64,000 nt of DNA from Streptomyces cellulosae (GTDB taxonomy: Bacteria; Actinomycetota; Actinomycetes; Streptomycetales; Streptomycetaceae): assembly GCF_000721105.1 (NCBI RefSeq), contig NZ_JOEV01000050.1, positions 1-64,000 on the forward strand, written 5' to 3'. Under the pieces are notes generated by a model. It did not search any database, had not been told where the DNA came from, and worked only from the letters and a program-made list of their open reading frames with translations. Shown one piece after another: positions 8,434-16,742 of this stretch; positions within the stretch are counted from its first letter, which is position 1; each line of letters starts with the position of its first letter. The position numbers and the translations under genes are program-made.

Positions 8434-9671
8434 GACGGCCCGCGCTGCCCCGGTGGGCCGGCACGCTCGCCGCGAAAGCCGCGGTCTTCATCACCGTGAT
8501 GTGCTGTGCGCTGGCCGCGCTGCTCGGCGTCCTCGTCCATGTGTCGGTGACGAACCAGACCGTCGGGCAGGCCCGCGACCTGGCCCTGAGCCGGCTGACG
8601 GAAGCGACGGCGGCGTTCGAGGCCGGGGAGACGCCGGCACCGGGCGCCGGAGTCGATCCCCCGGACCTGCCCGAGCCGCTGCGGGAACTGGCGGCGGCCG
8701 GGGAGCACGGCACGATGGTCGGCGAGCACCTCGGGCAGCCCACGATGTGGGCGGCGGGTCCGGTCGACGGCGGCCGGGTGCTGGCCGTGGAGGTCGACTA
8801 CGCGCAGGGCAAGCGCACCATCGACGGACTCGACCGCTCGATCGTCTGGTCGTCGGGGCTGGCGATCGGCGCGACGCTGCTGGTCGGCGCGGTCGCGGTG
8901 ACCCGGGTGACCCGGCGGCTGCAGAGCACCGCGCAGGTGGCCCGGCGGATCAGCGCCGGTGACCTGGACGCACGGGTCGGCGACCCTCGTACGAAGGATC
9001 CGAGCCGGCCGCAGGACGAGGTGGCCGCGGTGGCCGCCGCGCTGGACTCCATGGCGGCCTCCCTGCAGGGCAAGCTGCTGAGCGAGCAGCGCTTCACCGC
9101 GGACGTGGCGCACGAGTTGCGCACCCCGCTGACCGGGCTGCACGCGGCGGCCGAACTGCTGCCGCCGGGCCGGCCGACGGAACTGGTCCGGGACCGGGTG
9201 GCGGCGCTGCGTACGCTCACCGAGGACCTGCTGGAGATCTCCCGGCTGGACACCGGGCGGGAGCGGCTGGACGTGGACACCGAGCGGCTGGGCGCGCTGG
9301 CCGAGCGGGCGGTGCGGGCGTCGGGGACCGACACGGAGGTCGTCGTCGTACGGGAGGCGGTCGTGGAGACGGACCGGCGGCGGATGGAACGGGTGCTGGG
9401 GAACCTGGTGGCGAACGCGCACCGGCACGGGCGGGAGCCGGTGGTGGTGACCGTCGACGGGGCCGCGGTCACCGTACGGGATCACGGGGACGGATATCCG
9501 CGGTACATCCTGGAGCACGGGCCGCAGCGGTTCCGGACGGAGGGCGGTGCGACGGGGCACGGGCTCGGCCTGACCATCGCGTGCGGGCAGGCGGAGGTGC
9601 TGGGCGCGAGGCTGGTCTTCCGCAACGCGCCGGACGGGGGAGCCATCGCCGAACTGACCCTGGACCCCTGA
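8430..9671 (+). CDS. sensor histidine kinase (no adjacent response regulator)
   Basis: 413 aa. Order: TM helix (about residues 12-37), extracytoplasmic region of ~100 residues, second TM (about 138-157), HAMP-like linker, dimerisation domain with the phospho-acceptor in VAHELRTPL (His near 227), then an ATPase domain with NLVANAHRHG (N box), DHGDGYP (G1) and GHGLGLTIA (G2). It should autophosphorylate and pass phosphate to a response regulator, but none is encoded within several genes on either side, so it is an orphan or works with a distant partner. It is cotranscribed with the preceding lipoprotein (4-nt overlap). The ATPase domain is compact. Confidence 0.92.
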   Translation: MRRPALPRWAGTLAAKAAVFITVMCCALAALLGVLVHVSVTNQTVGQARDLALSRLTEATAAFEAGETPAPGAGVDPPDLPEPLRELAAAGEHGTMVGEHLGQPTMWAAGPVDGGRVLAVEVDYAQGKRTIDGLDRSIVWSSGLAIGATLLVGAVAVTRVTRRLQSTAQVARRISAGDLDARVGDPRTKDPSRPQDEVAAVAAALDSMAASLQGKLLSEQRFTADVAHELRTPLTGLHAAAELLPPGRPTELVRDRVAALRTLTEDLLEISRLDTGRERLDVDTERLGALAERAVRASGTDTEVVVVREAVVETDRRRMERVLGNLVANAHRHGREPVVVTVDGAAVTVRDHGDGYPRYILEHGPQRFRTEGGATGHGLGLTIACGQAEVLGARLVFRNAPDGGAIAELTLDP

Positions 9672-9740
9672 CGAGGGCCGCGCCACGCTGGTGCGGACGG
9701 CGGAGGCAGACAAGACGTTGCATTTGGGTAGGTTCCGGAC

Positions 9741-11117
9741 ATGACCAAGGCCGGAACCACCGTGCGGACAGCGGACCCGCCCCTGCCCGCCGTGCGCCTC
9801 CCCCGACGCCGTGGCATCGAACTGGCCCTCATCGTCCTCGCCGTACTGCTGTCGGTGTACGGGTACTGCGCGGTCGGCCTCGCCAGGAACGGCACCGTCC
9901 CGCCCGGTGCCGCGGGCTACGGCGCCGGGCTCGGTGTGCTGGCCCTGCTCGCGCACGTCGCGGTACGGCTGCGCGCTCCCTGTGCCGATCCCCTGCTGCT
10001 GCCGATCGGCGTCCTGCTCAACGGGCTCGGCCTGGTCCTGATCTACCGGCTCGACCTGGAGACGCCGTACGACCGGGCGGCGCCCACCCAACTCGTGTGG
10101 TCCACCCTCGGCGTGGCCCTGTTCATCGTGGTCGTCCTCCTCCTGCGCGACCATCGCGCCCTGACCCGGTACCAGTACGTCTGTGTCGCCGCCGCTCTCG
10201 TCCTGCTCGCCCTGCCGATCCTCTTCCCGGCGGTGAACGGCGCCCGGATCTGGATCCGCGTCGCCGGGTTCTCCATCCAGCCGGGCGAGTTCGCGAAGGT
10301 ACTGCTCGCGGTGTTCTTCGCCGCGTACCTGGCGGCCAACCGCGACGCGCTGGCGTACGCCGGCCGCCAGGTCTGGCCGCTCCGGCGGATCCAGTTGCCC
10401 ACCGGCCGCGTCCTCGGCCCGATCGTGGCCGTCTGGCTGGTGAGCGTGGGGGTGCTGATCCTGGAGCGCGACCTGGGGACCTCGCTGCTGTTCTTCGGTC
10501 TCTTCGTCGTCCTGCTCTACGTCGCCACCGGCCGCACCGGCTGGATCGCCGTCGGCCTGCTGCTGGCCTCGCTGGGCGCGGTCGCCGTGGGCTGGCTGGA
10601 GCCGCATGTGCACAGCAGGGTCCAGGACTGGCTGCACCCCTTCGCCTCCATCGAGGCGGGCCAGGGCCCGAACCAGGTCGCCCAGTCCCTGTTCGCCTTC
10701 GCCGCCGGTGGTGTCCTCGGCACCGGCCTCGGCCTCGGCCACTCCGTCCTGATCGGATTCGCCGTCAAGTCGGACTTCATCCTGGCGACGGCGGGCGAGG
10801 AGCTCGGCCTGGCAGGCCTGTCCGCGATCTTCCTGCTCTACGGCCTCCTGGTGGAGCGCGGCTACCGGGCGGGCCTGCGTCTGCGGGACCCCTTCGGCCG
10901 GCTGCTGGCCGTCGGGCTGGCCTCGATCGTGGCGCTCCAGGTGTTCGTGATCGCGGGCGGGGTGACCGGCCTGATCCCGCTGACCGGCATGGCGATGCCG
11001 TTCCTGGCCCAGGGCGGCTCGTCGGTCGTCACCAACTGGGCGATCGTGGCGCTGCTGATCCGGGTGAGCGACTCGGCGCGCGGCCGGTCCGACGAGCCGG
11101 CGCGGGCGATCGGATGA
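9741..11117 (+). CDS. FtsW/RodA/SpoVE family peptidoglycan glycosyltransferase
   Basis: 458 aa, about ten TM helices. Family marks: IQPGEFAKVLLAVFFAAYLA (cf. the QPSE motif), LILERDLGTSLLFFGLF, GLGLGHSVLIGFAVKSDFILATAGEELGL and the C-terminal TGMAMPFLAQGGSS loop. SEDS proteins polymerise glycan strands from lipid II and work with a class B penicillin-binding protein, which here is the next gene (ATGA overlap). GGGTAGGTTCCG ends three bases before the ATG and may be a -10 region giving a nearly leaderless mRNA. Which growth process it serves (division, tip growth or sporulation) cannot be told. Confidence 0.93.
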   Translation: MTKAGTTVRTADPPLPAVRLPRRRGIELALIVLAVLLSVYGYCAVGLARNGTVPPGAAGYGAGLGVLALLAHVAVRLRAPCADPLLLPIGVLLNGLGLVLIYRLDLETPYDRAAPTQLVWSTLGVALFIVVVLLLRDHRALTRYQYVCVAAALVLLALPILFPAVNGARIWIRVAGFSIQPGEFAKVLLAVFFAAYLAANRDALAYAGRQVWPLRRIQLPTGRVLGPIVAVWLVSVGVLILERDLGTSLLFFGLFVVLLYVATGRTGWIAVGLLLASLGAVAVGWLEPHVHSRVQDWLHPFASIEAGQGPNQVAQSLFAFAAGGVLGTGLGLGHSVLIGFAVKSDFILATAGEELGLAGLSAIFLLYGLLVERGYRAGLRLRDPFGRLLAVGLASIVALQVFVIAGGVTGLIPLTGMAMPFLAQGGSSVVTNWAIVALLIRVSDSARGRSDEPARAIG

Positions 11118-12571
11118 CCCGGCACATCCGGCACGCCGCCGTCTTCTGCGCCCTGCTGCTGGTGGCGCTGCTGGTCAACGCCGCCCGCGTCCAGGTCCTG
11201 GAGGCACGGGCCCACGACGGCAACGCGGCCAACCGCCGTGCCACGATCGCCCGTTACGGCCAGCCTCGCGGTGACATCCTGGTCGACGGCAGACCGGTCA
11301 CGGGGTCCCGGGACACCGGTGAGCAGCTCCGTTACGAACGCACGTACGCCGACGGCCCGTTGTACGCGCCCGTCACCGGGTTCGCCTCGCAGGAGTACGG
11401 CACGACCCTTCTGGAGCACGCGGAGGACGGCGTGCTGTCCGGCACGGACCCGATCCTGGCGCCGTTCCGGCTGTGGAACGAGTTCACGCGCTCCCACACC
11501 CCGGGCGGCGACGTGGAGACGACCCTCAACGGGGCCGCGCAGAAGGCGGCGTACGACGGGCTGGACGGACGCAAGGGCGCGGTGGCGGCCATCGAGCCGT
11601 CCAGCGGGCGGATCCTGGCGCTGGTGTCGTCGCCGTCGTACGATCCGGCGGCGCTGTCGGGGAACGACGCGGGGGTCGCCCGGTCCTGGGCCCGGCTCAA
11701 CGGCCACGCGGACAAGCCGATGCTCAACAGGGCGGTACGGCAGACGTATCCGCCGGGTTCGACCTTCAAGGTGGTCACCACGGCGGCGGCGCTGGACGCG
11801 GGGGTGGTCACGGACCTCGACGAACCGACCGACTCCCCGGCGCCCTACCGGCTCCCCGGGACGACGACCACGCTGACCAACGAGTCGGACGGATGTGAGG
11901 ACCTCTCACTGCGGGAGGCCTTCAAGTGGTCGTGCAACACGGTGTTCGCGAAGCTCGGCGTGGACGTGGGCAGCACGGACATGGCGGCCACCGCGCAGGC
12001 CTTCGGCTTCAACGACACGGCGCTCAGGATCCCGTTCTCGGTGGCGCGGAGCACCTTCGACACGACGGTGGACCGGGCGCAGCTCGCCCTGTCGTCGATC
12101 GGGCAGTACAACACGCGGGCCACACCGTTGCAGATGGCGATGGTCGCGGCGGCCGTCGCCAACGGGGGGCAGGTGCGGGAGCCGTATCTGGTGGAGCGGC
12201 GGATGCGGGCGGGCGGCGCCACGGTGGACATGGCCGGCGCGCGTCCCGTACGGCAGGCGATGCAGCCTCAGACGGCCGCCCGGCTGAAGGAGCTGATGAC
12301 GCAGGTGGTGACGGAGGGCACCGGCACCAACGCGGCCATCCCCGGCGCCACCGTCGGCGGCAAGACCGGCACCGCCCAGCACGGCCTGCTCAACTCCGGG
12401 ACGCCGTACGCCTGGTTCGTCTCCTGGGCGCAGGGGGACGACGACCTGGAGGCGAAGGTCGCGGTGGCGGTGGTGGTGGAGGACGCGTCGGTGGCCCGGG
12501 GGGACATCACCGGCGGCGGGGTGGCGGCGCCGATCGCGCGGGCGGTGATGAAGGCGGTGCTCGCATCGTGA
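11114..12571 (+). CDS. class B penicillin-binding protein (transpeptidase)
   Basis: 485 aa. One N-terminal TM anchor (residues 6-26), a short dimerisation region, then the transpeptidase domain with the three catalytic motifs STFK (Ser near 215), SCN (near 273) and KTGT (near 416). It crosslinks peptidoglycan stems outside the membrane and pairs with the SEDS protein encoded just upstream through a 4-nt overlap. The N-terminal non-catalytic part is short, as in PbpA-like actinobacterial proteins. The last hydrophobic residues do not suggest a second anchor. Confidence 0.94.
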   Translation: MTRHIRHAAVFCALLLVALLVNAARVQVLEARAHDGNAANRRATIARYGQPRGDILVDGRPVTGSRDTGEQLRYERTYADGPLYAPVTGFASQEYGTTLLEHAEDGVLSGTDPILAPFRLWNEFTRSHTPGGDVETTLNGAAQKAAYDGLDGRKGAVAAIEPSSGRILALVSSPSYDPAALSGNDAGVARSWARLNGHADKPMLNRAVRQTYPPGSTFKVVTTAAALDAGVVTDLDEPTDSPAPYRLPGTTTTLTNESDGCEDLSLREAFKWSCNTVFAKLGVDVGSTDMAATAQAFGFNDTALRIPFSVARSTFDTTVDRAQLALSSIGQYNTRATPLQMAMVAAAVANGGQVREPYLVERRMRAGGATVDMAGARPVRQAMQPQTAARLKELMTQVVTEGTGTNAAIPGATVGGKTGTAQHGLLNSGTPYAWFVSWAQGDDDLEAKVAVAVVVEDASVARGDITGGGVAAPIARAVMKAVLAS

Positions 12572-12598
12572 GACGGGGGTCCGGAACGAGACGTCGGT

Positions 12599-13198
12599 CT
12601 AGCGGCGGCGGTTGATCGCGGTGAGGTCGATGTCGATGGGGAACGGGACGGTCAGCTCGAGCTTGTCGTGGAAGATGCCGGTCAGGCCGTAGGACTGGGT
12701 CGCGGGGTCGAGTTCGTAGACGTAGACCACGGGAAGGCCCTGGTTCTCCTCGACCCGCCAGTAGTGCGGGATGCCCGCCTGCGCGTACTTCCGTGGTTTC
12801 AGCTCTCGGTCCCGGTCCTCCGAGTCTTCGGAGACAACCTCGACAGCGATCACGACGTCCTCCGGCCGGTACCAGGTCTGCTTCGGACCGGTGTCGGCGT
12901 CCGCACGGAACACCAGAACATCGGGCTCCGGCCGATTGCGCTTGTTGAGCTTGACGGTCATCTCCCGGATGACGTCCAGCTCGTCCGGCACCTGATCCAG
13001 CAGTGTGTTGTCCAGCATCCGAATGGCACGGGAGTGGAAATTGGTCTGCGGACTCACGAAGACAAGACTCCCGTCGATCAGCTCCGTGTGCGGAGGAAGG
13101 TTGGGAAGCTCGTCGAGATCGTCTGCCGTCCAGCCACCCTCCGGCGGGCGGACCCACTCGTAATCCTCGCCCACCCCGTAGTCGCGTGCGGCGCTCAT
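12599..13198 (-). CDS. Uma2 family endonuclease-fold protein (DUF820)
   Basis: 199 aa. The family core is visible: HTELIDGSLVFVSPQTNFHS, then RPEPDVLVFR and VVIAVEVVSEDSEDRDRELKPRKYAQAGIPHYWRVE, which carries the PD-(D/E)XK-like residues (E in ELIDG, D in EPDVL, ExV and K). The activity of these proteins is not known, and streptomycetes carry many paralogues. ATG 13198 is chosen because GGGAG lies seven bases upstream; longer starts to 13252 add no family residues. It is convergent with the PBP gene. Confidence 0.85.
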   Translation of the reverse strand: MSAARDYGVGEDYEWVRPPEGGWTADDLDELPNLPPHTELIDGSLVFVSPQTNFHSRAIRMLDNTLLDQVPDELDVIREMTVKLNKRNRPEPDVLVFRADADTGPKQTWYRPEDVVIAVEVVSEDSEDRDRELKPRKYAQAGIPHYWRVEENQGLPVVYVYELDPATQSYGLTGIFHDKLELTVPFPIDIDLTAINRRR

Positions 13199-13304
13199 GA
13201 TCGCTCCCATATGCCGGAGTCTGCCTGGCAGAGCCAGCGTACCCAGGGGCATGTACCGATTCGCCCTATGATCGAGTGATCAGCGTGCGCGCCGTTGACC
13301 TCCC

Positions 13305-14411
13305 TCAGCCCTCCTCCCCAGCCTCGATCGCCCCCTCCACCTCCGCAACCCGCTCCCTCTCCTCCGCCGCGAACCGCTCGGCGTCGAGCTGCTCGGCGAT
13401 CTCCTCGTCCTGGGACATCAGCAGGTCCAGGTTGGAGTCGCCCATGTCGAAGACGCCCATGTCGACGTAGGCCTGCTGGAGGCGCTTGCCCCACAGGCCG
13501 ATGTCCTTGACGCAGGGGACGATGCGGGAGAAGAGGAGCTTGCGGAACAGGGCGAGGAACTCGGAGCGTTCGCTGTACTCCTCCGCCTCGGCCTTGGGGA
13601 TGCCGAAGTTCTGCAGGACCTCGACCCCGCGCAGGCGGTCGCGCATCAGGTAGCAGCCCTCGATGACGAACTCCTCGCGTTCGCGCAGTTCGGCGTCGGT
13701 CAGCTGCTTGTAGTAGTCCCGCAGCGCCATCCGGCCGAAGGCCACGTGCCGGGCCTCGTCCTGCATGACGTACGCCAGGATCTGCTTGGGCAGCGGCTTG
13801 TCGGTCGTGTCGCGGATCATGCCGAACGCGGCGAGCGCCAGGCCCTCGATGAGGACCTGCATCCCCAGGTACGGCATGTCCCAGCGGCTGTCGCGCAGGG
13901 TGTCGTCCAGCAGGGACTGGAGGTTGTCGTTGATCGGGTAGACCAGGCCGATCTTCTCGTGCAGGAAGCGGCCGTAGATCTCCGCGTGCCGTGCCTCGTC
14001 CATCGTCTGGGTCGCCGAGTAGAACTTCGCGTCCAGGTCGGGGACGGATTCGACGATCCGCGCGGCGCAGATCATCGCGCCCTGCTCGCCGTGCAGGAAC
14101 TGGCTGAACTGCCAGGACGCGTAGTGCCGGCGCAGCTCGCCCCTGTCCTTGTCGGTGAGCTTCGCCCAGTGCTTGGTGCCGTAGAGGGACATCGCCTCGT
14201 CGGGCGTGCCGAGCGCGTCGTACGGATCGACCTCCAGGTCCCAGTCGATCCGCCGCTGTCCGTCCCACTGCTTGTCCTTGCCCTTCTGGTACAGGGCGAG
14301 CAGCCGGTCACGGCCGCTGTCGTACTCCCAGCTGAAACGGGCCGCGCCGGTCGCCGGCACCTGCCAGGGGGAGTCTCCCGGTTCCGTGGCGTACAGGTCG
14401 TAAGTCGGCAT
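13305..14411 (-). CDS. ferritin-like di-iron protein (R2/desaturase-like)
   Basis: 368 aa, soluble, highly helical. Two EXXH motifs in DEARHAEIYGRF and DEARHVAFGRM, with carboxylates in HGEQGAMI and in the later helix IEGLAL, give the four-Glu/two-His pattern of a di-iron centre. This fits the ferritin-like superfamily (R2 subunit, acyl-ACP desaturase, AurF relatives); the substrate is unknown. The C terminus is an acidic, probably disordered tail (VAEVEGAIEAGEEG). It is divergent from a second di-iron protein at 14538, and the two may form one redox pathway under the TetR regulator at 15552. Confidence 0.85.
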   Translation of the reverse strand: MPTYDLYATEPGDSPWQVPATGAARFSWEYDSGRDRLLALYQKGKDKQWDGQRRIDWDLEVDPYDALGTPDEAMSLYGTKHWAKLTDKDRGELRRHYASWQFSQFLHGEQGAMICAARIVESVPDLDAKFYSATQTMDEARHAEIYGRFLHEKIGLVYPINDNLQSLLDDTLRDSRWDMPYLGMQVLIEGLALAAFGMIRDTTDKPLPKQILAYVMQDEARHVAFGRMALRDYYKQLTDAELREREEFVIEGCYLMRDRLRGVEVLQNFGIPKAEAEEYSERSEFLALFRKLLFSRIVPCVKDIGLWGKRLQQAYVDMGVFDMGDSNLDLLMSQDEEIAEQLDAERFAAEERERVAEVEGAIEAGEEG

Positions 14412-14537
14412 GTCGGCAGGCTCACACGCGCTAGACGGCACGTCAACAAGTCGTGCGCGGGGGATTGACGACCTTGCTGACAGGCAGTCTCATAAGTCGC
14501 GGAGAATGTGACCCCCGGGTAACGAGGTGGGAGAACC
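14412..14537. promoter_or_regulatory. divergent promoter between the two di-iron genes
   Basis: A TTGACG (14465-14470) could be the -35 for the plus-strand gene. An imperfect palindrome TGAcAggcagtcTcTCA-like (14478-14492, arms TGA-N-A and T-N-TCA) just after it resembles TetR-type operators. A second weak inverted repeat, GCACG and CGTGC, lies around 14438-14456. GAGGTGGGAG before ATG 14538 is a good ribosome binding site. That the TetR regulator at 15552 binds here is inference. Confidence 0.4.
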
Positions 14538-15476
14538 ATGACGACCCTGACGGAAGCCGACGCGCTGGACGGCCTGCGCGACGCGCTCGGGCTGCTCAAG
14601 GACCGCGAGCAGGTCGCCGAACGACTGCTCGCCTCTTCCGCCAAGCACTCCTTCGCCCCGGACGAAGAACTGGACTGGGAGGCGCCCCTGGAGGAGGGCA
14701 AGTGGTTCTGGCCGCCGGAGCTGGTGTCGCTGTACGGCACCCCGCTGTGGAAGCGGATGGGCGAGGAGCAGCGGATCCTGCTCTCGCGGCACGAGGCCGC
14801 GGCGCTCGCCTCGCTCGGGATCTGGTTCGAGATCATCCTGATGCAGCTGCTGGTCCGGCACATCTACGACAAGGCGGCGACGAGCGCGCACGTGCGGTAC
14901 GCGCTCACCGAGATCGAGGACGAGTGCCGCCACTCGAAGATGTTCGCCCGGCTCATCGCGCGCGGCGGCACGCCCTGGTACCCGGTCAGCCGGACCCACC
15001 AGCGCCTCGGCCGGCTCTTCAAGACCATCTCCACCACCCCGGGCTCCTTCACGGCCACCCTGCTCGGCGAGGAGGTCCTCGACTGGATGCAGCGGCTGAC
15101 CTTCCCGGACGAGCGGGTGCAGCCGCTGATCCGGGGCGTGACCCGCATCCACGTCGTGGAGGAGGCCCGCCATGTGCGGTACGCCCGTGAGGAGCTGCGG
15201 CGCCAGATGGTCACCGCGCCGAGGTGGTCGCAGGAGTTCACCCGCGTCACCTCGGGCGAGTTCGCGCGGGTGTTCTCGGAGGCCTTCGTGAACCCCGCGG
15301 TCTACACCGACGTGGGCCTGGACCAGCGGGAGGCTCTCGCACAGGTGAAGGCGAGCGGCCACCGCCGGGAGGTCATGCAGACGGGAGCGAAGCGGCTCAC
15401 GGACTTCCTGGACGACATCGGGGTGCTGCGGGGAGTCGGGCGGCGGCTGTGGCGGTCGTCGGGACTGCTGGCGTAG
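14538..15476 (+). CDS. AurF-like di-iron oxygenase
   Basis: 312 aa. The motifs ALTEIEDECRHSKMFARL and RIHVVEEARHVRYAREELRR each contain ExxH pairs, and an earlier helix has RHEAAALAS and EIILMQ. This order matches the AurF (p-aminobenzoate N-oxygenase)/DUF3066 family of di-iron oxygenases. Real substrates of the chromosomal streptomycete members are not known. The tail VGRRLWRSSGLL is basic and amphipathic and could touch the membrane. It is divergent from another di-iron protein and followed after 75 bp by a TetR regulator. Confidence 0.85.
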   Translation: MTTLTEADALDGLRDALGLLKDREQVAERLLASSAKHSFAPDEELDWEAPLEEGKWFWPPELVSLYGTPLWKRMGEEQRILLSRHEAAALASLGIWFEIILMQLLVRHIYDKAATSAHVRYALTEIEDECRHSKMFARLIARGGTPWYPVSRTHQRLGRLFKTISTTPGSFTATLLGEEVLDWMQRLTFPDERVQPLIRGVTRIHVVEEARHVRYAREELRRQMVTAPRWSQEFTRVTSGEFARVFSEAFVNPAVYTDVGLDQREALAQVKASGHRREVMQTGAKRLTDFLDDIGVLRGVGRRLWRSSGLLA

Positions 15477-15551
15477 ACGGCCTGGACGACCCGAGGGCAC
15501 TGCCCTGTTTGCCCGGGTACCGCCGAAGCCGCACCGGTTACGCTGCCGGTC

Positions 15552-16205
15552 ATGACCCCTTCCGCCCCCGTCCCCGCCTACCGCCGCCTGAGCGTCGAGG
15601 AGCGCCGCAGTCAGCTCCTGGAGGCGGCGCTGTCCCTCTTCGCGCACCGGGCGCCCGAGGAGGTGTCGCTGGATGACGTGGCGGAGGCGGCCGGGGTCTC
15701 CCGTCCACTGGTCTACCGGTACTTCCCGGGCGGCAAGCAGCAGCTGTACGAGGCCGCCCTCAGGTCCGCCGCCGAGGAACTCCAGCACTGCTTCGACGAG
15801 CCCCGCGAGGGCCCTTCCCTCCCCCGCCTCGCCCGCGTCCTGGACCGCTACCTCACCTTCGTCGACCAGCACGACGCCGGCTTCAGCGCCCTGCTGCAGG
15901 GCGGCAGCGTGGTCGAGACGTCCCGGACGACCGCCATCGTGGACGGCGTACGACGGGCCGCCGCCGAGCACATCCTCAGTCATCTGCGGGTCACGGAGCC
16001 GGGCCCCCGGCTGCGGATGACCGTCCGTATGTGGATCACCGCGGTCGAGGCGGCCTCGCTCATCTGGCTGGACGAGGACAAGCAGCCGCCCGCCGACGAG
16101 CTGCGGGACTGGCTCGTGGAGCAGTTCGTGGCGGTGCTGTCGGTGACCGCGCGCCGGGACCCGCAGACCTCGGCGCTGGTCGAGACGCTGCTGGTCGAGG
16201 GCTGA
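15552..16205 (+). CDS. TetR family transcriptional regulator
   Basis: 217 aa. The N-terminal HTH is clear (RRSQLLEAALSLFAHRAPEEVSLDDVAEAAGVSRPLVYRYFPGGKQQLYEAAL), followed by an all-helical ligand domain with several aromatic and His residues. It lies downstream of the AurF-like gene, so local repression of the divergent di-iron promoter is the simplest model. The ligand is unknown. Confidence 0.9.
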   Translation: MTPSAPVPAYRRLSVEERRSQLLEAALSLFAHRAPEEVSLDDVAEAAGVSRPLVYRYFPGGKQQLYEAALRSAAEELQHCFDEPREGPSLPRLARVLDRYLTFVDQHDAGFSALLQGGSVVETSRTTAIVDGVRRAAAEHILSHLRVTEPGPRLRMTVRMWITAVEAASLIWLDEDKQPPADELRDWLVEQFVAVLSVTARRDPQTSALVETLLVEG

Positions 16206-16235
16206 CGAGGGCCGTACCGTCGGCATGGGCCGCGG

Positions 16236-16550
16236 ATGGCTGACACTGGTGCCGTGAAGAGCGAAGACACCCCCTTCGAGGGCGGCCCGATGGACGGCCG
16301 GGTCCTGCCCGTGCTGCTGGGCCCCACCGGGCACCCGCCCAAGACGTACCGCATCCCGGTCCCGGACGCCGCCGGCGGTCCGCCCACCGTGCTCGTCTAC
16401 CGCCGGGTTCCGCGTGGCCGGGCGCGGGGGAGGCTGGGCGTCCCCCAGGGCTGGAAGTACGCCTACGACCCGGAGGGCAAGCAGGACGGCGGACTGAAGT
16501 GGCCCTGGTCCAAACCGGGCCCGAAACGGGACGCGGACCCGGACTCCTGA
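16236..16550 (+). CDS. conserved small hypothetical protein
   Basis: 104 aa. I do not recognise a named family. The sequence starts MADTGAVKSEDTPFEGGPMDGRVLPVLLG and has a GGPMDGRVLPV stretch, a TYRIPVPD strand, VLVYRRVPRG and a basic, proline-rich C terminus with WKYAYDPEGK. The GGPxDG pattern with YR-x-P and a late YAYDPEG is one I associate with small actinobacterial proteins of unknown role. It is probably soluble. ATG 16236 or GTG 16254 could start it; GGCCG only weakly supports either. It sits alone before the secreted NlpC gene. Confidence 0.65.
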   Translation: MADTGAVKSEDTPFEGGPMDGRVLPVLLGPTGHPPKTYRIPVPDAAGGPPTVLVYRRVPRGRARGRLGVPQGWKYAYDPEGKQDGGLKWPWSKPGPKRDADPDS

Positions 16551-16694
16551 CCGGATTCCACGCGGACGCCGAACCCGGCGCCGATCCAGACGCCACGCCG
16601 GGCGGCAAGCCGGCCGACACGCACGGGTGACCCGGTTGCGCCGAACCGCGCACACCCGGCGCGCGGACCTCCGGCACACGTCTGAAGCTCGCGA

Positions 16695-16735
16695 TGCGGA
16701 GCCCCGCGGAAGGACCGCCCGCTCCGCACCGGAGG
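16695..16735 (+). promoter_or_regulatory. RNA hairpin abutting the ribosome binding site of the NlpC/P60 gene
   Basis: TGCGGAGC (16695-16702) and GCTCCGCA (16721-16728) form a perfect 8-bp stem with an 18-nt loop. The ribosome binding site GGAGG (16731-16735) follows two bases later and the GTG start is at 16743. Such a stem could limit ribosome access. The 190-bp leader (16551-16742) also holds G/C-rich palindromes. It lacks a convincing ydaO (c-di-AMP) riboswitch core, although that riboswitch controls some streptomycete cell-wall hydrolases. Confidence 0.45.
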
Positions 16736-16742
16736 TGATGAC

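Noticed and set aside
9581..12571. A 996-codon frame fusing upstream sequence to the penicillin-binding protein.
   Set aside because: The first half is the ftsW gene in another frame; ATG 11114 with the 4-nt overlap is the real start.
16551..16742. A ydaO (c-di-AMP) riboswitch ahead of the NlpC gene.
   Set aside because: Fragments such as GGGTGAC and GCCGAACC are present but not the full set of conserved helices and spacing; only the terminal stem is clear.
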